This document shows, piece after piece, positions 1 through 13,679 of a DNA stretch of 64,000 nucleotides. The stretch is taken from positions 1,445,710-1,509,709 of the forward strand of contig JAAGOF010000251.1 of assembly GCA_010645155.1 (NCBI GenBank), in the 5' to 3' direction. Every line of letters starts with the position of its first letter. The stretch's first letter is position 1. Position numbers and translations under genes: made by a program. Under the pieces are notes generated by a model. It saw only the letters and a program-made list of their open reading frames with translations. It was not told where the DNA came from and made no database searches. This stretch comes from Tigriopus japonicus. Taxonomy: Eukaryota > Arthropoda > Copepoda > Harpacticoida > Harpacticidae.

Positions 1-155
1 TGAATCTACCATTAAAAAAAGGGTTTCTGCAATGTTCATTATAGGCGGAGTTGACTATATTTAAAATTGTCACTTTAGAATAAGTGGGATGTCGTTCGCA
101 TGACTTGTCGGCGAATGTGTAAACGTGTATCTCAGGCAAAAACTAGTATGATATC

Positions 156-1422
156 TAGGGACGGGCAAAAAGTGCAAATAATCTTACCCTTTTAGTTACC
201 AAATGTTGCAAAAAAATGTGCCCAAAAGTGCAAAACAAAGTGCAGAAAAATGTTGAAAGTGCAAATAAATGTCGAAAAAGAGCAAATAAATGTCGAAAAA
301 AGAGCAAATAAACGTCAAAAAAGTGCAAATAAATGTCAAAAAAGAGCAAATACCTTGCATTTGGAATTAAAACGTCATTCATGGAGTACCCACGGCTCCT
401 AATTGAGCGGGAGAAGTCATTTACAAGTTCTAAAGACATTTGAGACTAGTTTGAGGTGAAGAGACAATGCTGCACAAGTAATAGTAATAGAGTTCTATTA
501 ATTAGGTCACTAGCAAAAAGGATGTAAAGTCATGAAAAATACTCTAGTCAACAATCTTCTGATTTTTTCATTCCTAAGGTGGTCTCGTGGATGTATGTGC
601 CTCAAATATTGTCGAAGTATATTTAGCAATTGTTTAATATGGCTTTACATCACTCCGTTTTCGTCCTTCAAGTTGTTCAAAAATAGACAATGAAAATTGA
701 ACAGAAAAATACCCATGTGTGCCTAACAATTGCATCAAAGAAAATAGTCATAAATGTGTTTTAAGCATGTTTTTAGTGACATAACTTCAATATTTGGCCC
801 ATGGCCTAATTACCAGAACTCAATTTCAAATGTGGCATTCATTGTCTCATCACATCAAAACTGTTCTCAATTACTTTTGGAACTTAAAAGTAATATCTCC
901 AAGTCAATTAAACAATGTGTACTGCTACATTGATGTATCCTTAGCTTGATGATTTTAAGTTTATAACGGCCTTTTTTAGAGATAGCGATCTTTGAAGGCA
1001 GCAAACCTAATTCTGTAATCTATATTGTTTGTAGATCCTTTTATTACCATAAAATGGGTTTCTTTAGGTTTGCTATTTGTTGGTTGCATGCAATGAGATT
1101 CTTTTGTCTAATCTTTAGTTTAGTAAACAGGATGTTATAGTTAAAGCCAAGGTGGTAAATAAAGTGTGAGGAGTGCATCTGAAATGCACATATTTCTTCA
1201 AGGTGCTAAGAATGGTTGATTGCAAATGCAAGCTTTTTCGAGGAGTTCAAAATTTGATCTTGAAACTAAAAATTCTTTCAAAAGCCACTACATTTTTTAA
1301 ACAATTTGTCAATTTTGGCCAAAAACGTAAATAAAAAGTGCAAATAAAGGTGAAAAGTGCAAAAGTGCAGAAAAATGGGTTTATGTTACCAAAACTCTTT
1401 TTACACTATTTGCCCGTCCCTA
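156..1422. mobile_element. Non-autonomous hAT element, family A
   Basis: The left end reads TAGGGACGGGCAAAAAGTG and the right end is its imperfect inverse (TTTGCCCGTCCCTA). An identical 8-bp duplication, ATGATATC, flanks it at 148-155 and 1423-1430. Eight-bp duplications with TA-type termini are the hAT signature. Subterminal sequence is rich in AGTGCAAATAAA-like direct repeats, typical of hAT subterminal binding regions. No transposase is visible in the interior, so it must have relied on a transposase encoded elsewhere. A truncated relative lies at 24463-24930. Confidence 0.88.
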
Positions 1423-1430
1423 ATGATATC

Positions 1431-3800
1431 CTATTCAGACCCTGCCGATCTTTTGACGAAAATTGAGAAATAATGAGTAATGGCAAGTCAATCGTATCGT
1501 TCTTGGAAAAACGTGCAATGCGCCAAATGTTGTAGACTATATTTTGCCGATATGAAAAGAAAGGCTTTCATTTTGAAGGTCGCATGAGCTCAGAATACAT
1601 TAACTTTCCTGATATCGATTTTGGTTCTTCCAAGGATCAAACGCATTATGCACATTTATTCACTGCAACTGCATGTCTCGCACAACGGAACGTTCATCAA
1701 TTATTTCCCAAGTTCAAAGAAATTGTGGCGAATTTGCAAGATACGCTTAGACACAACTGAGTATCAAAATATTTTAATCATCATTGCTCAATATGCTAAT
1801 TTTATTAGTTACGTTTGGAGATATTTTTTTTTCACGCGAAAGCTCAGCAAACAATCGAACGGGACAGTCAAAGTTATGTATTAAGTTATTTTCCAATGTT
1901 ACTTAGGTACATCATTGATATTTCAAAAATTGTTACTATATTTGTAGACAGCTTGAACTGGATTGAAATTGTGACCGATGCCAAAAGTGTTCTTATTTCA
2001 AGAGTTGCTCTTTTCCTGAATAATCCTTGATACATTTAACTTCGAGTTTTTAGTTTTATATTAATTTTCAAAACTTCCTCTGGCGACGACCTTTTTATCA
2101 ACACGATAAATATTATAACGATGAGCAAACAAAAACTTAGTTAGGTTACGGAGCACCTGTTGGTAAACTGATATGTTCCTGGGATTTATTCTGAGTAGAA
2201 TGTCCTTTGATGCACTTGATTTCAACGAAGGGTTAGATTCTCAGGGTTGTATAGTCTCGCTCACGCTCATTCTAGCCATTTATTTCTCTTTATATATACG
2301 TGTATGTCTAGTCAAATAAGGAAGTCAAACTACTTTAGTCTTCATGACTTGACGAGGGTCAACTTTAACCTAAAATATGTTCTTCAAACCCATAGACCGA
2401 TGTCCTACATGTTGCATGTTTAGTTATTCTTGATTTATACAAGAATGATTCAGCTAATGATAAACGGAACAAATGAAAATTTGACTAATTAACTTTTTTG
2501 AAAAGCAGTCACCCCCAAGTTCAATTTTCGAAACCCTGTATTGGTCGTGATTTTCTGAAACGACTTTGTACTAATATTTAGATGTCTTTGCCAGGAGAAA
2601 ACTCTAAACAAGGTAACTGTTGAGCAAAGTACTACAGTTCTCACGATACTCTTAACAAAATTTTGCAGGTTTTGGCCTCCAAAAAGCTGACCACAATGTC
2701 ACATCCAGGTTCAAGGACTATGTCTATGAATCGTAGAGGTTTATTTTCACATCCATTTAAATTGCTTAAAAATGCAAATAATTCCTTTCTATTAATATAT
2801 TAAAATGGTAAAAGCAAAATAAGGGAACCAAGTACATTTACGAAATACCAGTGTATTGTACGTATAGTTAGAATAGCAAAGGGAGTACCTCCACGTATGA
2901 AATATTCCTTATCTTCATGAGAGGTTATTCCCTTTTAAAACAGTTTTTCTTTTAAATTTCAATCAGTGGATTGAATTTGCTTTAGCTGCTATGTAAGCGA
3001 TATCATCCTAGTGTAAATTCAAGGAATGCCTTCAAGTTCTCAGCTTTCAGAAACTCTTCTTGTCAAACTCGTTTTGATTTACGATGAGTGTGGCGGCCAG
3101 AGCTTCCAGATACATTATGTCAAAAAGCGGTATTGCTTTTGGAAAAAGTGCAAGTTAAAAAATAAAGTGTCACTTTTTTCTTGCAAACTAGACCCCGAAA
3201 AGGGCATGGTTACGGTGACTCTGTTAAAATAAGTGTTCACATCTTACATCTGATCAGTTCACAAAAATTTGTAGGTTGCTTTGCTTTTGTCAAAAGTGAC
3301 CATTTCCTTTTTTTTCAGTAATATTGATTCAAAACGTGTAGTGTCAGATGCATAACTGAAATTATTACTAGAGTAGATGAATCAAAAAAAAATTGACATC
3401 TGCCTTCAAGATAAAAAGTATCTTAACGCATTATTTTGCCCCTGCACAGTATGTTTGATACTAAATTTTGAGTTAGTGTTGAGTTTTACTCGCAATAAAA
3501 GTTTATTTCGCAAAAAATCGATGAAATCGGCACTTCTATCTTGTACGGTATTCAAGCATTATTATCCAATTCTTGTTGCGTATTTGTGCTAAAGATTCCT
3601 ATCACGTTGACGAGAACCATACAAAATGAAAAAGAGGGTTATGTATAGCATTTCTAGAACATTTAACTTAAATTGGGACATTAAGAGTAAGGTAATTGTG
3701 AAATAAGAATAATCAAGTCAGCCAAGAATCGTTAAGGAAGTTGATTTATTTTGCAAGGGCCATTTTCTGTGGCTTTCACTCAATTATGCCTCATTTCCTT
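1431..3800. other. AT-rich intergenic region with weak coding-like tracts
   Basis: No recognisable gene. Between about 1440 and 2030 there are short open stretches on + that could be a decayed exon, but they are broken by stops and match no family I recognise. A 68-codon open frame at 3026-3232 and a 71-codon one at 3377-3592 have no visible domain. Treat as non-coding unless transcripts say otherwise. Confidence 0.4.
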
Positions 3801-3812
3801 CGTGGCAGCTCC

Positions 3813-4446
3813 TCATTAACTTGAGGTTTTCAACCACACGAGAACAAAATGTCGTTCTTCCACGGTGATTTTATTGATCATATTTGACCAGTAACTACTA
3901 TTTTCTCCTGAAGCAAGCCATGCCAACTCATAGCCATAATACATTTGAAAGTCTTGGTATTTTTTCCAAGGCATTGTCATGCCATTGACGTCAGACGATT
4001 TGTCTGTCTTGTTTGAAACAGTTGGCCTTTCTTTAGAGTACTGTACATACACAATAATATAGCTCCCGCTATTTCTTGTTCCATGAATTAATTTCAATGG
4101 GAGCGTTTTGTCATTTTTATTCTCATTCCTAACTCAGTTTCGGCGGAGTCGATCATTAGTCTCATGAATAAAACACGCTCAACTGAGGCTTCTCGATTGT
4201 AAATAATATATAAGATTTGGGGAGTTCTAGCGAATTACCTTTTTCTTCAGACACAATGATGAGTAGAATTTCAGGTTGCAGTAAAACCATGGAAGCCATT
4301 TCTTCCATCGAATCTAACTTTATGCGCATAACCTTATGAAGATAAGTTCTTTCCTTGGTATATGGTTGATTTTCTTTTGATAAACAAGTGGGAATTCCGT
4401 TATGGAACAAAAAGGGTTGATATTTTGGGAATAAACGGGTGTCCAA
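3813..4446 (-). CDS. Possible two-exon unrecognised protein, minus strand
   Basis: Two long open stretches lie on the minus strand (4446-4162 and 4097-3816). A good donor (AAAG then GTAATT, near 4235) and an acceptor-like GAG near 4130 could join them in one frame. No ATG is visible at the upstream end, so a further 5' exon would be required. The protein would be mixed hydrophilic and hydrophobic with no motif I recognise. It sits about 600 bp upstream of the first Ly6-mucin gene on the opposite strand. Composition looks more coding-like than its surroundings, but this may be chance. Confidence 0.22.
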
Positions 4447-5011
4447 TGTGCTAACGTCCCCTTTTGTTCAGCTTAACAAAAGTATTCAATAAACTGTATC
4501 GATTTCTGTCTAGATCATAAAAAGATAGAATGCACGTCCCCTGATAGAAAGACTTCAATGAAGAGAGAGACAGAGAGAAGAGGCCTCAAAGGCTGCCACA
4601 AATGCAAATACTCAAACAATAGGAAAGGGAGAGGGGAACTTTAATTCAAACCCAGCTCAAACCGGCCTTTTCCTGTATTTAAGCCGGTCTTTATTAGCCG
4701 ACTTTGGAGAAAGCCAGGTGGCTAATTGTGAGCTGAAAAGTGTTGCTTACACCAGAGATTTCCAAAGACATGGGTTCCAACGCTCGACGAAGACTGGCCT
4801 CGACCGCGTTTTAACTGTGTTTGCATGGTTGTTTGGCGCCGACCTCAAGACCTTTCTGGAGGCTTCACGTTCCTCGAGGAAACAAGTCTGAGCTATCTCT
4901 GGTTCAGGAAGAACCGCCAAGAACATTCAGCAAATACCTTTCTTGCTTGCTTGCTACGTCTATTTGTGTAGACGCGTCGGAAATCAGTTCCGATCAAGAC
5001 GGTTTCCAAAT

Positions 5012-7773
5012 ATGACCTTCCAAATAGTCACTTGGATCCTAGTGGCTCTTTCCTTGATTCATTTTACTTTGGCAGACCTGATTTGTTTCCAATGTTCCGA
5101 GTTTTCTGGGGATCTGAAATGTCCATTGGCTTCAGAAAGTCCAACCACGTGGGCTCAAGATTCGGCAAAATATTCGAATCTTACCGGAAATGACGTTTTT
5201 TGTGCCATTGGATACTCCAACCTGACCAAAAAGGTTTACTATCAGGTAAGGAAAACACACGAATTGGCACACGTGATCGATTTATTGGCGATCTAATCAT
5301 TTGATTTCCGTTCATTGACATGTATAGAGCGGTTTGGGAACTTCCCTATGCACGAGCACCACGTTTCAAAACAATATTATCACCAAGATCCATCAAACGC
5401 CGGGTGGATCGCATGGAAAAGTAACTTGCTGTGGAGCCAATGGTTGCAATTGGGATGTGACTTCGGCCACCCAAAATGTTGCAGTAAATCTGTTCAGCAC
5501 CCAACAACAATCTAATAATGAGGGTCTGGTCAATGGAAACACAACAATCTCGGTTGGCACCTCTACTTCGACAGTACCCGTCATCAATGATACAACAATC
5601 CCTACCATTGGCACAACAACGGTTGCCGTTGATGTTACAACTACAACCTCAACCTCCACCACAACTGTTCCCACAACAACCAGTAATGTTGGCAATAATT
5701 CGAACCCTAACAACAATAGCACAACAATTACCGTCAGTACCACGGTTCCAACAACGACAACAGTGGGAACAACTACTGTTTTTACTACCACTGTCCCTAC
5801 AACAATAATTCCTACAACGATAGCTAACGCCACGACAACTAGCATCAACAACAATACTACCATAGCAAGTGGACTTAACAACACAACAGGCGTCAATAGC
5901 ACAATAAATGGAGCTAACAACACATCAGGAGTTAGTACCACAACCCTCAGTGCTCCAACCATATTAGCAAATGCCACAACCACATCGATTATAGCTTCAA
6001 CTCAAGCCACTACAATCGTTAATAGTAATAACACAACCTCATTGAATGGAAATAGCACCACCAGTGGAATCACGACCAACAACACAACAATCGGTATCCC
6101 AATTGGAAATGGGACGACTACTGTCCCAACTACAACTACCGTACCTACCACTATTTCCACAACCACAGTTGCCACTGGGACCAATGCCACCAACACAACA
6201 ACTATTGGAACGACCCCCAACATCGCCTCTACGATTATAAGCAACGGCACAACCACAGTGGCCACAACAGTTTTCAACAATGGAAGCACAACCACAGTGG
6301 CCACAACAGTTTTCAACAATGGAAGTACAACCACAGTGGCCACAACAGTTGTCATCAATGGCAGCACAACCGTCAGCGTTTCTACGACGGTTTCATCCAA
6401 TAATGCCACAACCATTCCAACTACGAGTCCAGGATCAAATGGCAACACTTCAACAGTGGCAAATAACAATGGTTCCACAACAATTTCGTCAACGACCAAT
6501 CAAGGAAATGTCAATTCAACAACCTCTTCTGGAAATACGACGACCATAGCATCGACGGGATCCTCAAGCTCTGCATCGACTACTAAAACTACCGGTAAGA
6601 AACATATCTAAAAGTCTAATGAATAACTTTGGTTTCATTTGGACATACATGTTTAGTAATTATGGCCCTCGGGTTAATCGTACTCAAGGGACCATTCCAG
6701 AGACGTAAATGGTATATGATGTCTATCAAATCATTAATAATCATTCCTTTAACAGTTACAACCTCGTCAAATGTCCGAAAACGAGTCGATCCAGGAGAAA
6801 GGACACATGATGAGAAGTCGGTACAACAAAATCGGTCACAAGTAATCAAATCATTTTATGATTATGGTTTGATATACATAAGTCTGTCCTTGTGACGTGA
6901 AGTTCGGGTTTTGATTGGTTTGCGGTCTTCTTTACAATGCATTACCAAACGTGTGAAAGGCTTTAGTTATTTTACGTTTTGCGTGGACGTTCTTGTACTG
7001 ATAAGTAGCAATGAAAAGAACAGGGTTGGTGTGATCACGATTATATTGTATAAAGATGTCACTCAAGTCATTAATTGAACAACTTACGAAGTGACAGATG
7101 AAAATGTGTCGACGAATCAGAATTCATAGTCCCAAGGGTTCTTTGTCACAAAGATACCAATAAGGCTTGGGCTGATTTTACAATCCAGAGGGCGCACGTT
7201 GTCCGAAGGGATTTCAGGGTGACTGGTGGCTCTCAAAGTAAGCATGACAACCAATGGCAAATGTATTTAACACTACAATTTACTGATTTCAACGCTTGTG
7301 GGCTTTAAAATTATGCCCAAAGCCTCCATCGGAACCTTGTCGCATCCCTTGATAACTTGCTCCCTCTGGTTTAAAAGAACTCAGCCGGACTCCATTGTCA
7401 CTAAAGCCAAATAGGAAGTTCAATGTTCAAGTATGAGTGTTCGCTTCAGTGAAACCATCCTTTTTGAGGAATGCGATCAATGAGTTCAAAATCCCAAAAA
7501 GAATATGTTTGCACCCAATTGCCGTGCTTATGACTTTCTTATTTTCATACCCAAACTAAGGAAAGTAACGCAAGTATTTTGTACATTTTAGGAATTTCCA
7601 CATCCTCCGTCGCAACAACGGCTCAAACCACAACCACGACAACTATCAAGCCAACTGAACCCAGCAGCGGAGAATCATTCTTTGAGAAAAGAGTCGTCCA
7701 CGTGGGCTCTGGTCTGGGTGTCAGTTTTGTCACTTTGTCGGGCATTTTTGCGATAGTCTCCAATTTCATTTAG
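5012..7773 (+). CDS. Ly6/uPAR-domain mucin, GPI-anchor type (mucin gene 1)
   Basis: Three exons are inferred: 5012-5245, 5328-6594 and 7592-7773, giving 560 residues. Donors are CAG/GTAAGG and CCG/GTAAGA; acceptors end TATAG and TTTAG; intron phases are 0 and 1. Residues 1-21 form a signal peptide. Residues 22-120 are a Ly6/uPAR domain with eight cysteines (25, 28, 37, 64, 86, 112, 113, 118) including the diagnostic CC-x4-CN ending. Next comes a roughly 375-residue Thr/Asn/Ser stalk with many N-x-T/S sites and three near-identical 39-bp repeats at about 6246-6350. The last exon ends in a hydrophobic tail after an EKRVVHVGSG segment, as expected for GPI attachment. Likely a heavily O-glycosylated cell-surface protein; the ligand is unknown. 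An upstream in-frame ATG (4943) would precede the signal peptide, so 5012 is preferred. The domain is clear; exon ends are inferred. Confidence 0.8.
5246..5327 (+). other. Intron 1 of mucin gene 1
   Basis: An 82-bp GT-AG intron splits the Ly6 domain after codon 78. Skipping it joins Tyr-Tyr-Gln to Ser-Gly-Leu-Gly, which matches the join in the paralogue at 16391-16456. Confidence 0.8.
6595..7591 (+). other. Intron 2 of mucin gene 1
   Basis: A 997-bp phase-1 intron separates the mucin stalk from the anchor exon. It is much longer than the 186-bp counterpart in the paralogue. I see no clear transposon in it. Confidence 0.7.
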
Positions 7774-10146
7774 TCCAAAATGAGTCCATTTGACCTTTTC
7801 AATTTGTGATCTTGCAATGTTAGCTTTGAAATATCATACTTATTTTGGGGGAGTCTGTGATGTATTCTGTTTAGGAACGATTGACGTTGAGGAGGAAGGT
7901 TAGAAAGCCGCATAATTTACCAATCGAGTTGGTTTAACTTGAAGGCAGCGCTTCTTTTCATATTGATTTCCTTTTTCCGAACCCCCATGGTTTGCTAGCA
8001 AGAAATAGAGTCCTACTACCAACATTAGGTCTCTGTCTATGGACCTTAATCGTTGTTGAAGCCCAAGTTCAATAGTGGGATTGGCTATCTTTAAGCAGGC
8101 CTGCAACGAAAACCAATATTTGTCTATTTACCTTCTAAGGTGTTGTCCAGACTTGGGCCTGTTATTAAAGTAACTGAACAGTCAAGGAACTAAAGACTAG
8201 TCAACTTTGAACAGACATGCGTGACTTGATTTGAGAAAGTTTTGCTATCTTATTCAAGGATCATCACATAGAGGACGAGTCACGAAAAGAGCTGTCTTTC
8301 CGTCATTTTTTGCTCTGACAATGAAATGAGAGATTATGTAGAGCAAAAAATTATTGTGCTGGAATTGTACTAATCAACTCCAGACGAAAATCCATTATTT
8401 CCATTTATCTAAAAGGCATCTTTAATATGAAATCATTATTAAGCAAAGTTGAGATGGGAGGCGAAAACTTGAAAACATTCGATGGACAATTCTCAAAACT
8501 CACAAGAACCGCAAAACTTAGATCTAAATTTGGCAAAGGCTTGGGAAAGTCGTTATTAGCGATTGGATACAATTTCATGAAGAGCCTTATCGTGAAAGAT
8601 TTTTCCGCAAAAACTACACGATTTGCAGGAAAAATTTAAAAAATAGAAACCTGAGACAGACTTTGTTTTCAGATATTTCTAAGTCAAAAACATTGTTCCG
8701 CCGACTTTCCATTGTACTTGTAGAGCTCAACTGTTTTTGTTTGTTGCATTATGAAAATAACTTTCGGTTGAGCCACCCTTAATAAAGTGTATATTTTTGG
8801 GTACAAGCAGTCCCATTTTTCGAGGCTTACTTATAGTCATAACTTGAGACAAGATTCAAAATGACTATTGCTTATCCAACCCCTTTTTTAATTGATAAGA
8901 AATATGAGTTAAATAGTTAAGGATTAAAAATCCTAATAATTCACGACTTTTTTCGAATATCTACTTACAAAAAAACTAAGCTTTCGTGTTTCACATTCAA
9001 CAATTTCAAATATTTGTCTTTATAAAGGTACTTTGAGCATACATTGGCCCCCAATAAAAAGAATATTTAAATCTAATGATAGACAGGTCTTACTTACGGA
9101 AGGGTTGGTCAAGAATTGGATCTGATCAGAACAAAAATATTTTGAAATACAACTCTGAATAGTTTATGTGCAAATCCGGATCAGATCTGGACCAGCTGGA
9201 ATCTCAAAAAAGTGCATTAATTCAAATGGCTCGAGTATACTTGTACCAAAGTAACATTGAAATAACCATCCTCGAGTATTCATGGATAGACTTTGAACTA
9301 GGTGATCAAGCAACAGTATCAATACAGTCTTGACATGACTGTGAGCCGCAACAAACCTGCCATTCGGGGATTGACTTTGGATTAGCTGATCAAGCGACAG
9401 TATCAAAACAAAGAGAAAAACTGTTCAAGCAGCTTGCAATAAATAAAAGTTCGAGTTTTCGGCTCTTGAAAGAACTTGTTTCATCAAGCTTGTCTTCATT
9501 ACTACATAGAGAGGAGGCAGATTTAAACGCATGATGTGCGGTCACTCTATGAAAATCAAAACAAGAAAAAGATGTTCACAGCTTACAGCTGACGAACCTC
9601 AAAATTTTGGAAGCTGCTTTGCGTTTGTCAATCACTATTATTGAAATCAAAACAAGAAAAAGATGCTCACAACTTCCAGCTAGTCAACCTCAAAACTTTG
9701 TAACCTGTTTTGCGTTTGCCAATAAAGTGTAAAAGTTGTTGTGAGTAGCTGTGATTACAGTTCTATATAGACAGAAAAGTCACTCCAGTTAGGTCAGTTC
9801 AGATTTGTTTTGAGCTCATTTCAGCAATCCAGCAGCAAGGGTGCCAGGTGATTTGACTCTTTATGCATTGCTCTTGTTTGAGCATAGCAGATGAGAGAGC
9901 ATTTCCGCCACTGACAAAAAACGGACCATCAAATTCGAGAAAAGCCAAATCGATGGAGAAAACCAGTCAAGCACACACTGAAGTAAACTAGCAAGTCAGC
10001 TATCGAGCTTTGCCCTCAATGCATACGAGCTAGTAATATCTCCCGTTTGTGGAGGGGGAGGGAGCATGATTTAAAGAAATGGCTTAATGCACTATCAGAG
10101 ATGGACGAGAATGATCAATAGGGATTGGTGAAATCCGTGAAGTTCC
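7774..10146. other. Intergenic AT-rich region with short direct repeats
   Basis: No supported gene. A 70-codon open frame at 8427-8639 has no recognised domain. A direct repeat of about 91 bp occurs at 9554-9644 and 9645-9722 (both begin AATCAAAACAAGAAAAAG). A shorter imperfect repeat built on GATCAAGCRACAGTATCAA recurs near 9300 and 9385. Confidence 0.5.
9554..9722. repeat. Two-copy tandem repeat, 91-bp period
   Basis: Two adjacent diverged copies begin with the same AATCAAAACAAGAAAAAG and continue through CTCAAAA-TTTG and TGCGTTTG blocks. A similar block also occurs near 3240-3300, so the unit is dispersed. Confidence 0.6.
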
Positions 10147-11759
10147 GTGAAGTCCACGGAACCGTCAATTCTTCGACCGATTTCAGAGGAAGAAGTTGGA
10201 CTGGCTTTGGATCATCAGAAAAGCAAAGCCTGCAGACTACACGGATTCTCGCCATGGCACCTTAAATCGCTGTCTCACTGCTTGTTGGGGTTGTTAGTCC
10301 GGATCTTCAACAAATGCCTAGAATCTGCTTGTCTTCCCCAAGAGTGGCTTAACTCGACTTTATTTTTCTTGTTTAAGCAAGGATCCTAGAATATTCCAAA
10401 TAACTACCGGTCGATTGCCGTACAAGATTATGAAGGTGTTTTCTACCCTCCTGAACATCCGACTTGTCAATTTTGTAAAGGAGAATAATATACTTCCAGA
10501 GGAATAATTTGATTTCACAAAAGGGAAAGGAACTGTTGGTGCCATTGCACTTCTTCGAGAAACTGTCTCTTGGCGTTTGACTCTGAAGAAGAGAACTTAC
10601 GTGGCCTTCATCGATTTCCGAAAGGCATTCGATTACATTAACCGGACGAAGCTTGCAGTCAAACTACTCGCGTTGGGACTTCCGATGAATTTCGTTCTCC
10701 TGATCTTCAACTTGTACGTGAAATCAGGGAAGAGAGTATCAAGAAAATTCTCCACCAACAACGGAGTGCTGCAAGGGGACCCTTGCTCCCCCCTGCTTTT
10801 CAACCTCTTCATTCACGATTTGTCTGAATTTCTCTCTCACCAAGGAGTTCTGTTAGAGGCCAAACGGCTACGGCTTCTCTTGTATGCGGATGACCTTTGT
10901 TTGTTGGCGGACTCAAGCGAAGATCTGCAACAAGCCTTGAACGATCTCGAAATGTACTGCGGAGACAATGACTTGGAGGTGAACGTATCTACGTAAATCC
11001 AAAGTGTTGGTATTCCACAGAGGACGTCTGCCTGAGTGCTCGTGGAAACTGAATGGGAATGATCTTGAGAAAGTGAACGAGTTTCGTTACCTTGGTGTTA
11101 ATTTCTCATCACAGCTTGTCTCCTCTTCCCATCTACGCGACATTAATCTCAAAGCCCGAGCAAAGATAGGGTTCTTGTTCCCATGCCTTGACCTTTGCAG
11201 ACTCCCCCTCACCTTAGTTATAAAAGTATTTCAAATCTACATATTACCCTTATACAAATACGCCCTTCCCGTTTGGATATCCGGTTCGATTTCACGATGC
11301 ACTTGGGAAGCAACCAACGCGATCTTTACTAAATTTCTCAAACGTTATCTTGGTCTTCAATATACCTCCAATAATGCAACCATCCATTTCCTTACATCCA
11401 TGATAACCCTTGAAGCATGGCTTAAATCAGTAGTTGACCGAATCTCCTCTGTAAAACTTGGACCCGGATTTGATGGTATTCAGATGACGTTTTTCAATGA
11501 AGTTCTGGAATCTCCAGTCCTCAATCTATGTTCGTCTGTTCCCTCCTACTTTTGGAGAAGTCAAGTCCCGCTATCATTTCCTCTTGATCCTATCCGTCGA
11601 AAACGCATATTCCGAGAGATACTTGACACGGAACATTTCGTGACCTGCCACCACAAGAAGTACCATTGTAGTCCCACAAACACATGCATTTGCACCCAGT
11701 GTGGGGAGAATGCACACCCATATCATTTTTTGTACTTTTGTCAAAAGAAACCAGACTGA
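10147..11759 (+). pseudogene. Non-LTR retrotransposon reverse transcriptase, broken
   Basis: Three consecutive open segments in different frames (10147-10389, 10577-10996, 11004-11759) read as one reverse transcriptase. Recognisable blocks are an N-terminal palm/fingers region, AFIDFRKAFDYI (first catalytic Asp), GVLQGDPCSPLLFN, and LLYADDLCLL with the catalytic YADD. A C-terminal part ends in a Cys/His cluster near HHKKYHCSPTNTCICTQC. In-frame stops and at least two frameshifts (about 10390-10570 and 10998) make it inactive. No endonuclease domain or 5' end is visible, so it is 5'-truncated. The family is a LINE; the exact clade cannot be assigned by eye. Confidence 0.8.
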
Positions 11760-13456
11760 TGAGTTCAACATCGCAATAAAGAAAAAGAAATGTTTTTTCG
11801 GTATTTTGAAAATATCGTATGCATGTTTTTGGTGACATATTATTTGATTTACCTTCTTGCACATTTCGTCATTCGACTTTCGCGAATTCAGTCTTAAATC
11901 TTTAAATTGTTTGGAATGATATTTTTCCATTTTTTCTAAGTGATCTTTTTGACTCCAAATTGGTTAAAATAATGGGTTTTCCATTGGTGACATTTTTGTG
12001 CAATCAAAGTATTAATCGTGCGCTTGGGTAATTAATCTACGCCATTTACACTTTTTTCTTGATATAATATGTTTATTGCGACTCAAGGTCATGTCAGGTT
12101 GTATAAAATAAAGTAAAATATTGTAAAAATATATATATGTGTTCTCATATAAATGGTGAACTGACATGTCAAATGTTAAAAAACGTTATAATAGACAAAT
12201 TATATTGTGGTATCACAGGTGAGTTGACTAGATGTTGTTGTGAGTTGATTAGTTGTGGCTAGCATCTTTCATGGGAAGTAGGATTTTTTTGACAACAATA
12301 AAAAAATTCCACTCAACAATATCAATCAATTGGCCAGTCGAGACATTGTATAAAACAAAAATCATCTAAAAACTCAAAAACAATCAAATGCATGGTTCTT
12401 GTGTTGAGTAAAATGCTCTTTGGCCAGCCCAATCAGAAATAAAGCAAAAAGGTCAAAAGGTCAGACATTTTTTTTGCCTCAACAACTGACCTATTTTTAT
12501 TGTCATCTTGTCAATTTTTAAGGGACTCAAGAAAAATCTCAGTTGCTGAAGAATTTAAAGCGCTAGGCTCTATTTGCAATAATGCGTTTAAATACTTCCG
12601 AAGGAGTAACAACAGAGAACATTTTAAAGTCAATTGAAATTTCCCTACATTAATGCGAGCACTTCACAATCAATAGTTTTTAAGATCCTTCAAAGACTAA
12701 ATTATTTATTGCTTCTTCTTCCAATCTACCAAACAATCACAAATTGATTGCAAAAACCATTCAGAGGACGTTGTTTTGTTTCCAAGTTGCTTAAAAGTGC
12801 CATAATTGTAGTCTACGTTCTTTTGCACAAAATACTTCCAATACTCCCTTAAAAGGAGTAATAAAAACTAATGCCGTAGAAGAAGCTATATCTAATGATG
12901 TGCAAAAAGGAGGAAAGTCTTGTCCTTGTGAAATGAAAACCATATGAAGAGCAAAGTTCTTTTTAAGTGTGTTTGCGTTACCTCTAAATTAGATTTAAAC
13001 TCTCTCATTGGAAATAATCGAGTCAACCTGGGAAGCACACATAACCGGATGGGATAGCTGACGGTCACAAAATGTAAGTCTCTAATATTTGCACCAAAAA
13101 AGTGGTAAAAAAGGACAGGCAGGTGCTATAAACTAATACGGATTAAAACATGGGAAACCAGGAGAACGGTGGAAGAAGTTTATTCGATGAAAAACTTAGA
13201 AGAACGGAAAGAGAAGAATAGAAACGAAATGCTTAAATAGACCTTAACAGCGAGCAATGAACGAGAGCATAGAGAAATGCATCCTCTTTTAAAACCCCTC
13301 CTCTAAATCAAAATTTCCCCAAACATTTGATTTACACTTCATAGACGAAGGTTTGTTCATCTCGAAACGTCAGTCATCGTGGGTTCTCTCCATGCCCATA
13401 TCAATTACGTTAGGGTTGTTTCTTTTTTGATGTTTGTCATTTGCAACTATGGAAAT
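11760..13456. other. Intergenic AT-rich region
   Basis: No gene or clear element boundary seen. Low-complexity A/T tracts and scattered short repeats only. Confidence 0.4.
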
Positions 13457-13535
13457 TAGTAATGGACTGAAGCGGTTTCGGTCATGCCTACCGAAACCGA
13501 AAACATACATGCAATATAAAGAATGGAGTTCTTTA
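13457..13535 (+). mobile_element. Left-end fragment of hAT MITE family C
   Basis: Starts TAGTAATGGACTGAA and continues with ATGCCTACCGAAA and a CATGCAATATAAAG block. It matches the left part of the intact 42442-42757 element at about three quarters of positions by eye. No right terminus found. Confidence 0.55.
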
Positions 13536-13679
13536 TATCTATATAAATATCTTTATATTCTACATTTTCTAAAAATTGTCTTCTGCCGGATCTGTTTCAA
13601 CCAATCCGTGCCAGTAATGTGTGACTTGAGCTGCTCCAAATTTTGAAGACGTCGTTTTGAGAGCAGAGTTGCCAAATAA

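Noticed and set aside
5393..6499. Long Val-rich open frames on the minus strand of mucin gene 1
   Set aside because: They are the antisense of Thr/Asn codon repeats (ACA/ACC read as TGT/GGT) and lack any start context or domain.
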